Assembly: GCA_963708725.1 (NCBI GenBank)
Contig: CAVPTL010000018.1
Location: forward strand, 167,833 to 231,832
Source: CAVPTL01 sp963708725
GTDB lineage: Bacteria; Actinomycetota; Thermoleophilia; Gaiellales; JAICJC01
Length of the DNA stretch: 64,000 bases
Direction: 5' to 3'
The translations under genes were made by a program, and so were the position numbers. The notes under the pieces are model-generated. The model worked only from the letters and a program-made list of their open reading frames with translations, ran no database searches and was not told the origin of the DNA. Below, piece by piece: positions 16,483 to 24,052 of the stretch. Position 1 is the stretch's first letter, and the number at the start of each line of letters is the position of its first letter.

Positions 16483-18224
16483 ACAGGCTCGAGTTCGAAC
16501 AACGGCTGTCCGAACTCGACTGGTTCGGCATTCTCGACCAGGATCCGGCGAATCACACCGGAGTGATCGGATTTGAGCTCGTTGAAAAGCTTCATCGCCT
16601 CGAGGACGCAGAGCGTCTGGCCGACCACCACCGTGTCGCCCTCGGCCACGAACGCGGGCTGATCGGGCGACGGCGAGCGATAGAAGGTCCCCACCATCGG
16701 TGATTCGATCTTGAACGCCTCACTGACCGCGGTCTCGGTTGGCGCGGGAGTCTCGCCGGCCGCCGGCGCGGCTGCGAGCACCGGGCGCTCCTCCTGCTTT
16801 CGCACGGTGATCCGCACCGAGCCGTCTTCGATCGTGACCTCGCCGACGTCGGAGTCCTCCACCAGCTGGATCAGCTCGCGGATCCGCTCCGATTGAGCCG
16901 GCTCGAGCGACGCGTCCACGTCTGACTCTCGCTCACCTCGGCCACGCACGGTGGCGAGCAACCGCTCGGCGTCGGCACCGAACAGGGCGAGCAGGAGCAG
17001 GTCTTCCTCGCTCGCCGCCCCGGCGGACTCGCGCAGCTCGTCCATGTCGATGTCGGGCTCGGGATCAGGCGCGCCCGCATGCGCTCGGGCCTCGCTCGAG
17101 ATCTCGAGCGGCGGACGTCCGTAGCTCCCCGACAGATAGCGCTTCATCTCCTCCGAGGCGTCGGCCCAGCGCCGCGCCGAGAGCACATGGCGCAGCGCCT
17201 GCCCGGCGAGAATGCCGCCGATCGGCTGGGCCAGCGGAGGCCGTCCGCAATCCTCGCGCACGATCTTCAGCTCGTCCAGCACCTCGTCCAGCCGGTCGCT
17301 GCCCATCGCCCGCCGAAGGCGCGTATCGAGATCTGCGACCAACCCGACCGGGAGCCGGTTTCGGGCGGCACGCAGCGTGATCCGCGGAGAGATTGACGCG
17401 GCCGGCATCTGGGAGTTGACGTGCTCGTCGATGAACTGCGACGCGTCCCACAGCCGCTCGGTGTCGAGGCCGTGCCCGATATCGAGTCCGGTCAGGGCCT
17501 CGCACAGGACTTCGCCGGGAACGCGGTTGAGCGAGTTGGCAACGGGATACGCGGCCACCGCGACCGGCGTCGCGCCGTCGCGGGCAGCCTCGATGGCCAT
17601 GGCCAGGGCGCTCTCGCCCTGGCAGTAGAGCCCGACGGGCACCCCCGCCTCCTCGGCCAGCCGCGCCACCACGCGGCCGCACGTCCCAGGATCGAGCGCG
17701 CCGGCGGGATCGTGCAGGAGCACGTGGTCGGCACCCAGCTCGGCGAGGCGCTTGGCTTTTTCGAGTACCCGGTCGAGGTTGGCCATCTGCCCGGAGAAGG
17801 CAAGTCCGGCATACAGCCGGCCGCCGGCCTCGCGCACCGCCGCGGCCGCCGCGGTCAGGTTCTCGACGTCGTTGAGCGGGTCGTGCAGCCGGAAGATGTC
17901 GATTCCACTCTCTGCTGCGCACAGGATGAACCGCCGGGTCAGGTCATCCGATACCGGCTTGGAGCCGACCAGGAACCGCCCGCGCAGCGCCATCTGAAGC
18001 GGCGTTCGCGTACATCGGGCCTTGAGGGCCCGCACCCGTTCCCAGGGGCTCTCGGTGCCGCGCTTGACGGCCGCGTCGAAGCAGCCTCCGCCGGTGACCT
18101 CCAGCGCCTCGAAACCGGCTGCGTCGAGAATCTCCGCCACGTCGAGTACGGCCGACGTCGAAATGGTGCCTGCAAGTGGCTGCTGCGACAGCAGCCGGAC
18201 GGTGGTGTCAACCAGCCTGGTCAC
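16479..18224 (-). CDS. accB: OadA/5S-like pseudo-carboxyltransferase fused to AccB biotin carboxyl carrier
   Basis: 581 aa. Residues 1-290 resemble the TIM-barrel carboxyltransferase of oxaloacetate decarboxylase alpha, PycB and transcarboxylase 5S (VDTTVRLLSQQPLAG, LQMALRGRFLVGSKPVSDD, FRLHDPLNDVENL). Residues 300-425 match the PYC_OADA domain (LDEVLDELKIVREDCGRPPL, YLSGSYGRPP). Residues 445-581 are a complete AccB: IRELIQLVEDSDVGEV, a Pro/Ala linker, SPMVGTFYRSPSPD and biotin Lys545 in EAMKLFNEL. The metal ligands of the barrel are gone: the RD aspartate is Leu11, the carbamylated Lys is His171, and the HxHxH segment is Gly198-Leu-Tyr-Cys-Gln202. It lies between efp and accC, the usual accB position. 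Confidence 0.88.
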   Translation of the reverse strand: MTRLVDTTVRLLSQQPLAGTISTSAVLDVAEILDAAGFEALEVTGGGCFDAAVKRGTESPWERVRALKARCTRTPLQMALRGRFLVGSKPVSDDLTRRFILCAAESGIDIFRLHDPLNDVENLTAAAAAVREAGGRLYAGLAFSGQMANLDRVLEKAKRLAELGADHVLLHDPAGALDPGTCGRVVARLAEEAGVPVGLYCQGESALAMAIEAARDGATPVAVAAYPVANSLNRVPGEVLCEALTGLDIGHGLDTERLWDASQFIDEHVNSQMPAASISPRITLRAARNRLPVGLVADLDTRLRRAMGSDRLDEVLDELKIVREDCGRPPLAQPIGGILAGQALRHVLSARRWADASEEMKRYLSGSYGRPPLEISSEARAHAGAPDPEPDIDMDELRESAGAASEEDLLLLALFGADAERLLATVRGRGERESDVDASLEPAQSERIRELIQLVEDSDVGEVTIEDGSVRITVRKQEERPVLAAAPAAGETPAPTETAVSEAFKIESPMVGTFYRSPSPDQPAFVAEGDTVVVGQTLCVLEAMKLFNELKSDHSGVIRRILVENAEPVEFGQPLFELEPV

Positions 18225-18778
18225 GCCCGCGAGATGTAGCGCGCCTCACGCGTGTCGACCTTGATCGTCTCGCCCACGTTGACGAACATCGGCACCTGCA
18301 CGACCGCGCCGGTCTCGAGCGTCGCAGGCTTGGTCACGTTGGAGACGGTGTCGCCCCTGACCCCCGGTTCGGTCTCGGTGACCTCGAGCTCGACCGACGC
18401 CGGAAGCTGCACCGAGGTCGGTTTGCCGTCGACCAGCAGTAGCTGGACGGTGTCGTTCTCGCGCATGAACCGCAGCTCGTCAGCGAGCGTGTCGAGCGGG
18501 AGATGGATCTGCTCGAACGTCTCGGAATCCATCAGCACAACGTCGGTGCCGTCGTTGTAGATGTAGCTGACGTTGGTCACCTCGGTGCGCACGCGCTGCA
18601 TCTTCTCGCCTGCGCGAAACGTCTTGTCGACAACGCCGCCCGAGCTCAGCGCCTTCAGCTTGGTGCGCACGAATGCGCCACCCTTGCCGGGCTTGACGTG
18701 CTGGAACTCGACGATGCGGTAGACGATCCCGTCGATCGAGATATGCATGCCGTTTTTGAACTCGTTTGTGGAAATCAT
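18221..18778 (-). CDS. efp: Translation elongation factor P
   Basis: Relieves ribosome stalling at polyproline. 185 aa with three beta-barrel domains. MISTNEFKNGMHISIDG is the standard start. The loop KPGKGGAF carries the modifiable residue (Lys) near 32. The C-terminal domain has VNVGETIKVDTREARYISRA. It is first gene of the operon that continues to recN, and its ATG lies 6 bases after TACACT, suggesting a leaderless transcript. Confidence 0.97.
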   Translation of the reverse strand: MISTNEFKNGMHISIDGIVYRIVEFQHVKPGKGGAFVRTKLKALSSGGVVDKTFRAGEKMQRVRTEVTNVSYIYNDGTDVVLMDSETFEQIHLPLDTLADELRFMRENDTVQLLLVDGKPTSVQLPASVELEVTETEPGVRGDTVSNVTKPATLETGAVVQVPMFVNVGETIKVDTREARYISRA

Positions 18779-18784
18779 GGGATG

Positions 18785-18790
18785 AGTGTA
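18785..18790 (-). promoter_or_regulatory. -10 hexamer TACACT of the efp-to-recN operon
   Basis: TACACT on the minus strand, 6 bases before the efp ATG. No other strong hexamer is seen before recN, and the genes from efp to recN overlap or abut, so this promoter probably drives about 8.6 kb. Confidence 0.6.
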
Positions 18791-18804
18791 GTGAGCGCCG
18801 TCAC

Positions 18805-19899
18805 CTACGCGACGAGTTGAAGCTCCTTGGGATACGGCGTCAGCCGCTCCGCACCGGAGTCGGTGACGATCACGAGATCCTCGATCCGCACCCCGCCGCG
18901 CCCCGGGACGTAGATGCCCGGCTCGACTGTGACGACCATGCCCGCCTCGAGAGTTGCGCGTGAGCTCGTCGCCAGCCGCGGGCCCTCATGGATCGCGAGG
19001 CCCACGCCGTGCCCAAGACCGTGACCGAAGTGGTCGCCGTGGCCTGCCGCCGCGATCAGATCGCGCGCGACGGCATCGACGTCGCGGCCGCCGGCACCCG
19101 GCTTCACCGCGTCCATGGCGGCGAGCTGGGCCTCGAGGCAGATTGCATAGATCTCGGCCAGATCGGCGTCCGGCTCACCGACAGCAAACGTGCGGGTGCA
19201 GTCCGAGGCGTATCCGTCGAGGAAACAGCCAAGGTCGATTGTCACCAGGGTGCCGGTGGAGATCACCGCCTCCGAGGGGTTGGCGTGCGGCATCGCACCG
19301 CGCTCGTGAGAAGCGACGATCGTCTCGAACGCCAGTCCGTCGGCGCCCAGCTCGTGGAACAGCTCTCGCACCCGCCAGGCCACGTCCAGCTCACGCTTGC
19401 CGCTCAATCCCTCGGCGGCGATCGCCTCGTACACCGGGGCGATCAACGCGGCCGAACGGCGGATCGCCTCGAGCTCCGATGCGTCTTTGACCAGCCGCAG
19501 CCCTTCGACGATATCGGCGGTCGCGACCAGCTCGAGTTCCGGGCCAAACGCGGCAACCAGCTTCTCGTAGAGCGCCACTGACACGTGCGCGCCCTCGAAC
19601 CCGATACGGGTGGCACCGGGAGCCATCTCGGCGATGTGTTCGCCCAGGAACCGCGACGTCTCGCCTGCGAGCATCCGCACCGACATGAACTCAGCGATCG
19701 GCTCGGCCGCGGTGAGGTAGCGAAAGTCAGTCATGAACGTCGCCCCGTCGCCTCCGACCAGCACGAGTCCGTTCGAGCCGGCATAGCCCGTCAGGTAGCG
19801 CACGTTCACCAGCTCGGTGACGAGCAGCGCGTCGATCTCGTGGCCGTCGAGGGCTGCACGCACCCCGGCGACGCGACGGGAATAGTCGGGTGTCTTCAT
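18805..19899 (-). CDS. Xaa-Pro aminopeptidase / M24-family peptidase
   Basis: 364 aa from ATG 19899 (MKTPDYSRRVAGVRAALDG). A creatinase-like N-terminal domain (NVRYLTGYAGSNGLVLV) precedes a pita-bread metallopeptidase domain with the metal ligands: VTIDLGCFLDGYASDCTRTFAVG (two Asp), GHGLGHGVGLAIHEGPR (His) and MVVTVEPGIYVPGRGGVRIEDLVIV (two Glu). It overlaps the aroQ stop by four bases and sits just before efp (26-base gap), the common pepP/pepQ-efp arrangement. Confidence 0.92.
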   Translation of the reverse strand: MKTPDYSRRVAGVRAALDGHEIDALLVTELVNVRYLTGYAGSNGLVLVGGDGATFMTDFRYLTAAEPIAEFMSVRMLAGETSRFLGEHIAEMAPGATRIGFEGAHVSVALYEKLVAAFGPELELVATADIVEGLRLVKDASELEAIRRSAALIAPVYEAIAAEGLSGKRELDVAWRVRELFHELGADGLAFETIVASHERGAMPHANPSEAVISTGTLVTIDLGCFLDGYASDCTRTFAVGEPDADLAEIYAICLEAQLAAMDAVKPGAGGRDVDAVARDLIAAAGHGDHFGHGLGHGVGLAIHEGPRLATSSRATLEAGMVVTVEPGIYVPGRGGVRIEDLVIVTDSGAERLTPYPKELQLVA

Positions 19900-20327
19900 T
19901 GCGAACTCCTGGAGAGATAGTCGAGCGCCTCGCGATACCCGTCGGCGCCGTGGCCGGTGATGCGATGGGAGACGACGTCCTCCATGACCGAATGGCGACG
20001 CCAGGGCTCGCGGGTCTCGATTGCGGACAGGTGCACCTCCACAATCGAGCCCGAGAAGATTTCGAGCGCGTCGCGGATCGCGTAGCTGTAGTGCGTCCAT
20101 GCACCCGGGTTCACGATCAACCCGTCGGAGTCCTCGCAGGCGGTGTGAATGAAGCCGATGTACTCACCTTCGAGGTTTGACTGCGCACAGCGCACCGTGA
20201 CGCCCAGCTCGGTGCCCCAGGCGTAGATCTGGGTCTCGAGCTCGTCCAGGGCGAGGCTGCCGTATTGCGCAGGATCACGCTTCCCGAGCATGTTGAGGTT
20301 CACCCCGTTGAGCACCTGTACCCGCAT
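19896..20327 (-). CDS. aroQ: 3-dehydroquinate dehydratase, type II
   Basis: Third step of the shikimate pathway. 143 aa dodecameric-type enzyme: VLNGVNLNMLGKRDPAQYG (catalytic Tyr), QSNLEGEYIGFIH, NPGAWTHYSYAIRDAL, VHLSAIETREPWRRHS and VVSHRITGHGADGY. The start ATG lies 6 bases after TAGGCT. Its neighbours on the left are peptidase and efp; aroKB, aroC and aroE lie 2-7 kb to the right. Confidence 0.96.
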   Translation of the reverse strand: MRVQVLNGVNLNMLGKRDPAQYGSLALDELETQIYAWGTELGVTVRCAQSNLEGEYIGFIHTACEDSDGLIVNPGAWTHYSYAIRDALEIFSGSIVEVHLSAIETREPWRRHSVMEDVVSHRITGHGADGYREALDYLSRSSQ

Positions 20328-20333
20328 GCGCAG

Positions 20334-20339
20334 AGCCTA
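20334..20339 (-). promoter_or_regulatory. -10 hexamer TAGGCT of aroQ (leaderless type)
   Basis: TAGGCT 6 bases upstream of the aroQ ATG on the minus strand, so transcription would start at the A of the start codon. Confidence 0.65.
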
Positions 20340-20386
20340 CCGGCTGATCCGGCGTGGGAACCCGCTGCGGATGTGACCGCGATCGA

Positions 20387-20803
20387 TCAGCGGCGGCGGC
20401 GGCGAAGTGCGAACAGGGCGCCACCGACGAGCACAGCCGACGCCACGGTCACGACCGCGATCTTGAGTACGGGGCGCCCCCGCGACTCGGACGACTCCTC
20501 ATCGGGGTTCTCGGCCGACACCACCTCTGGTCCCTCGGCGGCCTCGGGTGCCTCCAGCTCGGGCTCTGATTCCGTGGCATCCTCCACTGGGGTGGGCGTC
20601 TCTGAAGCTTCGCTCATGTCAACGACCTCCTGCTCGGGTGTGATCACCGGGATCTCATCTCCGAGCTTGCCACACGTCGTACAGACCCACCGGGCCTCGG
20701 CGCCTGAATCCAGGATCTGGCGCTCCCAGTGGTGGCCGCTACGACTGCAGTGGAATCGGGAGAAAAGACCGCCGCGCGGACGGGCTGGTGCGAGGGAACT
20801 CAC
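20387..20803 (-). CDS. Small zinc-ribbon-like protein with C-terminal membrane anchor
   Basis: 138 aa, not assigned to a named family. GTG 20803 overlaps the PAP2 stop (GTGA). Residues 10-55 hold Cys/His pairs in FHCSRSGHHWERQ and WVCTTCGKLGD, suggesting a small zinc site. A Glu/Pro/Ser-rich acidic stretch (about 60-110) leads to one transmembrane segment (LKIAVVTVASAVLVGGALFA) ended by five Arg. This implies the zinc-binding part is attached to the membrane; topology is inferred. It is co-translated with the PAP2 phosphatase. Confidence 0.68.
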   Translation of the reverse strand: MSSLAPARPRGGLFSRFHCSRSGHHWERQILDSGAEARWVCTTCGKLGDEIPVITPEQEVVDMSEASETPTPVEDATESEPELEAPEAAEGPEVVSAENPDEESSESRGRPVLKIAVVTVASAVLVGGALFALRRRRR

Positions 20804-21441
20804 GCCGATGAGTCTACGACACCGGCCTGTCGGACGCGACCGGTTGGCCATCGGCAGTTGACAGCGGCCACCAGCGCCGACCCCAGCAGCACCCCTCCGA
20901 CCGCATCGGTGACCAGGTGCATGCCGGAGACAACCACCCACACTCCGACAAATGCCGCATAGGCGATCCAGATGCGTGCAAACCGCGGGGCGACGGCGGT
21001 TCCGACGCCGGCAAGCAGCACCGCTCGCATCGCGTGTCCGCTGGGGTAGCTCTTTGCCAGCGAGAACACGTCGAACACGCGCTCCTCGGGCGAAAACGCG
21101 ATCTGATCGATCGTCGCCTTGCAGACGACTTCGACCAGCAGGCCGATGGCCAGAGCCGCAACCCACGCCCAGGCCGCCGTGGTGGCGCCCCGAGACCGCA
21201 GCACCAGGAACGCGGCCCCGAAGACTGCGGCCGTGACCAGCGGATCGGCAAACGAGGTCAGCAGCGACCAGTTGGAGTCGGCAAGCGGCGACAGGTGCTC
21301 CACCCCACGCCGATCGATCCCCGCAGTCACGCCGGTTTCAACGAGCACAGTGAGCAAGATGAAAGCGCTTGCAAGCGCAGCGGAAAGTCGGCACATCCGA
21401 AAGACGGTAGCCCGAACCGCCCGCCGGGCGACGAGCTTCAC
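20800..21441 (-). CDS. PAP2-family membrane phosphatase
   Basis: 213 aa with about five transmembrane segments and the PAP2 motifs KSYPSGHAMRA and SGMHLVTDAVGGVLLG; the first (KxxxxxxRP) is only partly kept. Likely a lipid phosphate or undecaprenyl-pyrophosphate phosphatase with the active site on the outer face. GTG 21441 overlaps the stop of the upstream Gfo/Idh gene by four bases (GTGA) and is preferred over the frame's earlier ATG at 21468 inside that gene. Confidence 0.84.
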   Translation of the reverse strand: MKLVARRAVRATVFRMCRLSAALASAFILLTVLVETGVTAGIDRRGVEHLSPLADSNWSLLTSFADPLVTAAVFGAAFLVLRSRGATTAAWAWVAALAIGLLVEVVCKATIDQIAFSPEERVFDVFSLAKSYPSGHAMRAVLLAGVGTAVAPRFARIWIAYAAFVGVWVVVSGMHLVTDAVGGVLLGSALVAAVNCRWPTGRVRQAGVVDSSA

Positions 21442-22485
21442 TCGCCGGAGGTGCGCGCAAGAAACCACTCGACCTCTTCGATCAAGCGCACCACTTCGAG
21501 CCCCAGGCCGATGTGTGAACGCGGGGCCACCCGACGGGTGACCGCGTCGATGAAGTCGGCGGCCATGCTCGCGTGCGGCTGGGATGCGTCGATCTTCGGC
21601 ACCACGACGTCACCCTGGTGAGTCACCAGTCGAAACTCGCCGGGATCGATCGCTCTCACCGCTTCGACGCCAATATCGAAGACTCGCACCGGCTTGGGTG
21701 CGGCGTGGTCCCACACAACCGTGCGCTTCGACCCGACGATCGTGGTTCGCCCGAGCTCTCGGGGGGCGAGCCAGGAGAGTTCCACGTGGGCGATCCGGCC
21801 CGACGGGTAGGCCATCGTGACAAACACGATGTCGGGCTTGCCGGCGACCACACACGCGCGGCCTGAAGCGGCGACCACCTTGGGACGCTCGTCGATCACG
21901 TCGAGCAGGATCGAAAAGTCGTGCGGAGCGAGATCCCAGACCACACTCGGATCCGCCTGGAGCTGGCCGAGTGAGGCACGGCGTGGAGGAGACGAAGTGC
22001 ACATCACCGACCTCGTCCGAGTCGAGCAGCGACCTGATGTGGGCGACGGGTGCGCTGTAGAGATACTCGTGGCCGGGCATGAGGCTCAGGTCGAGCCGCT
22101 CGGCGAACTCCTTGAGTTCTCGCGCCTCGCGGTGGGTGGTGGCAACCGGCTTGTCGACGAGCACATGTTTGCCGGCCGCAAGACTCGCCATTGCGATCCG
22201 GTAGTGGGACGACGCCGGCGTCGCAATCACGACCGCCTCGATGGTGGCGTCCTCGAGGATCGCCGAGAAGTCGCCCACCAGCGGCACCCCCGGAAAGTGT
22301 GGTGCCGCCCGCGTCAGTGCCGCCATCGAGCGATCACACAACGCGGCGAGCTCGGCCCCCACGCAGCCCGCCACCGCCTCGGCCAGAGCTGTGCCGCGGG
22401 TACCGACGCCGACGACCGCGATCCGTATCGGGGGGCGCCCCACAAGGCGGGGTGTGAGACGAACGACGTCGGCTGAGGTTGACAT
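21438..22485 (-). pseudogene. Gfo/Idh/MocA-family oxidoreductase, broken by a +1 frameshift
   Basis: NAD(P)-dependent sugar dehydrogenase family. The first frame (from ATG 22485) encodes the Rossmann fold IRIAVVGVGTRGTALAEAV, HVLVDKPVATTHREARELKE and LMPGHEYLYSAPVAHIRSLL, ending at VHFVSST. The second frame continues LGQLQADPSVVWDLAPHDFSI to the end at 21438. The 1048-base span is one base too long; dropping one base near 21980-21981 gives VSSTRASLGQLQADPS, as in intact relatives. The four-base overlap with the PAP2 start is kept, so the break is recent or a sequence error. The corrected product is about 348 aa. Confidence 0.82.
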
Positions 22486-22492
22486 GTTCTCG

Positions 22493-22498
22493 AGCCTA
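22493..22498 (-). promoter_or_regulatory. -10 hexamer TAGGCT of the Gfo/Idh-PAP2-zinc-ribbon unit
   Basis: TAGGCT, 7 bases before the Gfo/Idh ATG on the minus strand; leaderless-type promoter for the three coupled genes down to 20387. Confidence 0.6.
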
Positions 22499-22555
22499 CG
22501 AGCGTCGAGGTCACGGATCTGCGCCGAGTCGTGACGATTGTGTGGCGAAACTCGG

Positions 22556-24052
22556 TCAGGCGACGATCGCGCGCGACACCGCTGCGCGCACCAGATCATC
22601 GCCGGGATCCACCCCGAACACCGGTTTTCCGATGGCTTCGAGCAGCGCAAAGCGCACCCGGCCGGCCCGTGCCTTCTTGTCGCGGCTCATCGCCTCGAGC
22701 ACCGACTCGGCGGCGACGTTGCGCGCCACGGTTGGCAGCTCGTGGAGCTCGAGCAGCTCTCTCACCTGTTGCTCGACCTCCGGATCGAGACCGCATACCT
22801 GCGTCGAAAGCCACAATGCCGGCAGCATCCCGATGGCCACCGCCTCGCCATGGCTGAACGCCCGGTACTGCGTGGCGGTCTCGATTGCGTGGGCGATCGA
22901 ATGGCCGAGATTGAGCACCGCCCGCACGCCCTGCTCGGTGGGATCCTCGGCCACCACTCGAGCCTTGTACGCGGCACAGCGACGAATCAGCTCGAGGCGA
23001 TCCTCGGGCGTGCCCCGGCCCGGCTCCCAGCGCCGCACCAGATCCCACAGCCGGCCACCGGACAAAAGCCCGGTCTTGATCACCTCGCTGAACTGGGAGG
23101 CCCACTCGCGCACCGGCAGCGTCTCCAGCACCGCGGGGTCGCTGACCACCCACTCGGCCTGGTGAAACGCTCCCACGTAGTTCTTGGCCTGGGGCAGGTC
23201 GACCCCGGTCTTTCCCCCGATGCCGGCGTCGACCATGCCGGTCAGCGAGGTGGGCACCGAGATCCACGGCACGCCCCGCTGGTAGGTGGCTGCCACGAAC
23301 CCGGCGACATCGGTGGCCGATCCACCCCCGAACCCGACCACCACATCTCCTCGCTCCAGGCTGAACTCGGCCAGCCGCGTCCACGCCTGCCGGGCGACCG
23401 CGAGAGTCTTTGCGGCCTCCCCCGCAGGCAGTCGTACCGTGACGAATGGCTCGAACGGCGGGCCAACCAGACGCAGCACCTCGCGGTCGGCGATCAGCGC
23501 CGGCCGGCGTGCACCGATCAGACGCGGCAGCTCGGCGAGCGCCGCCTGACGAGCCAACGGCACCAGCAGCGGCTCGTCCCCCACCTCGGCATCGGCGTCG
23601 ACCAATGCGTCGGCGGCACCGTGATAGAGGTCTCGACGCTGCTCGTAGAGCTCTGTGAAGGCCCGCGCCTCGGACACCAACGGACGATCACCCGCCTGTT
23701 CCTCGACCCGTCGCCAGGCGACCTGCGGTGAGACATCCAGCAGCACCGTGAAGCTTCCCTCGCGGAGACGCTCTCGCGTGATCGCAGATGTCACCGCCCC
23801 GCCTCCCAGCGCGATCACCGCGTTGGTCTCGTCCAGCAGCCGGGCGATCACCCGCTCCTCCAGCGCGCGAAACGTCGCCTCGCCATCGTCGCGAAAGATC
23901 TGGCCGATGGGCTTGGTCGCCTCCGACTCGATCTCGACGTCGGCATCGAAGAAGCGCCACCCCAGGCGTTCGGCCAGCCGCATCCCGGTGGTCGTCTTGC
24001 CGGCCCCCATGAAGCCGATCAGCACCAGGTTTCGGTGAGGGCCCGGGATCAT
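22556..24052 (-). CDS. aroKB: Shikimate kinase / 3-dehydroquinate synthase fusion
   Basis: 498 aa two-domain shikimate-pathway enzyme. Residues 1-165 are shikimate kinase: P-loop LIGFMGAGKTTTGMRLA, FDADVEIE, and the shikimate-binding region with GGGAV. Residues 175-498 are dehydroquinate synthase: VVVGFGGGSATDVAGFVAATYQRGVPW, SLTGMVDAGIGGKTGVDLPQAKN, NLGHSIAHAIE and FSHGEAVAIGM zinc-site histidines. It overlaps aroC by four bases. Domains are in the order of step 5 then step 2 of the pathway, so the fusion does not channel consecutive intermediates. Confidence 0.95.
   Translation of the reverse strand: MIPGPHRNLVLIGFMGAGKTTTGMRLAERLGWRFFDADVEIESEATKPIGQIFRDDGEATFRALEERVIARLLDETNAVIALGGGAVTSAITRERLREGSFTVLLDVSPQVAWRRVEEQAGDRPLVSEARAFTELYEQRRDLYHGAADALVDADAEVGDEPLLVPLARQAALAELPRLIGARRPALIADREVLRLVGPPFEPFVTVRLPAGEAAKTLAVARQAWTRLAEFSLERGDVVVGFGGGSATDVAGFVAATYQRGVPWISVPTSLTGMVDAGIGGKTGVDLPQAKNYVGAFHQAEWVVSDPAVLETLPVREWASQFSEVIKTGLLSGGRLWDLVRRWEPGRGTPEDRLELIRRCAAYKARVVAEDPTEQGVRAVLNLGHSIAHAIETATQYRAFSHGEAVAIGMLPALWLSTQVCGLDPEVEQQVRELLELHELPTVARNVAAESVLEAMSRDKKARAGRVRFALLEAIGKPVFGVDPGDDLVRAAVSRAIVA

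Noticed and set aside
18160..18185. AAATGGTGCCTG inside the carboxyltransferase-BCCP gene, resembling a palindromic repeat arm
   Set aside because: Only one half-arm without the inverted partner, and within a conserved coding region.
15109..18224. Pyruvate carboxylase or sodium-pumping oxaloacetate decarboxylase operon
   Set aside because: The carrier domain is AccB-type, the carboxyltransferase metal site is lost, there are no OadB/OadG membrane subunits, and the gene sits at the efp-accC-asp23 locus.
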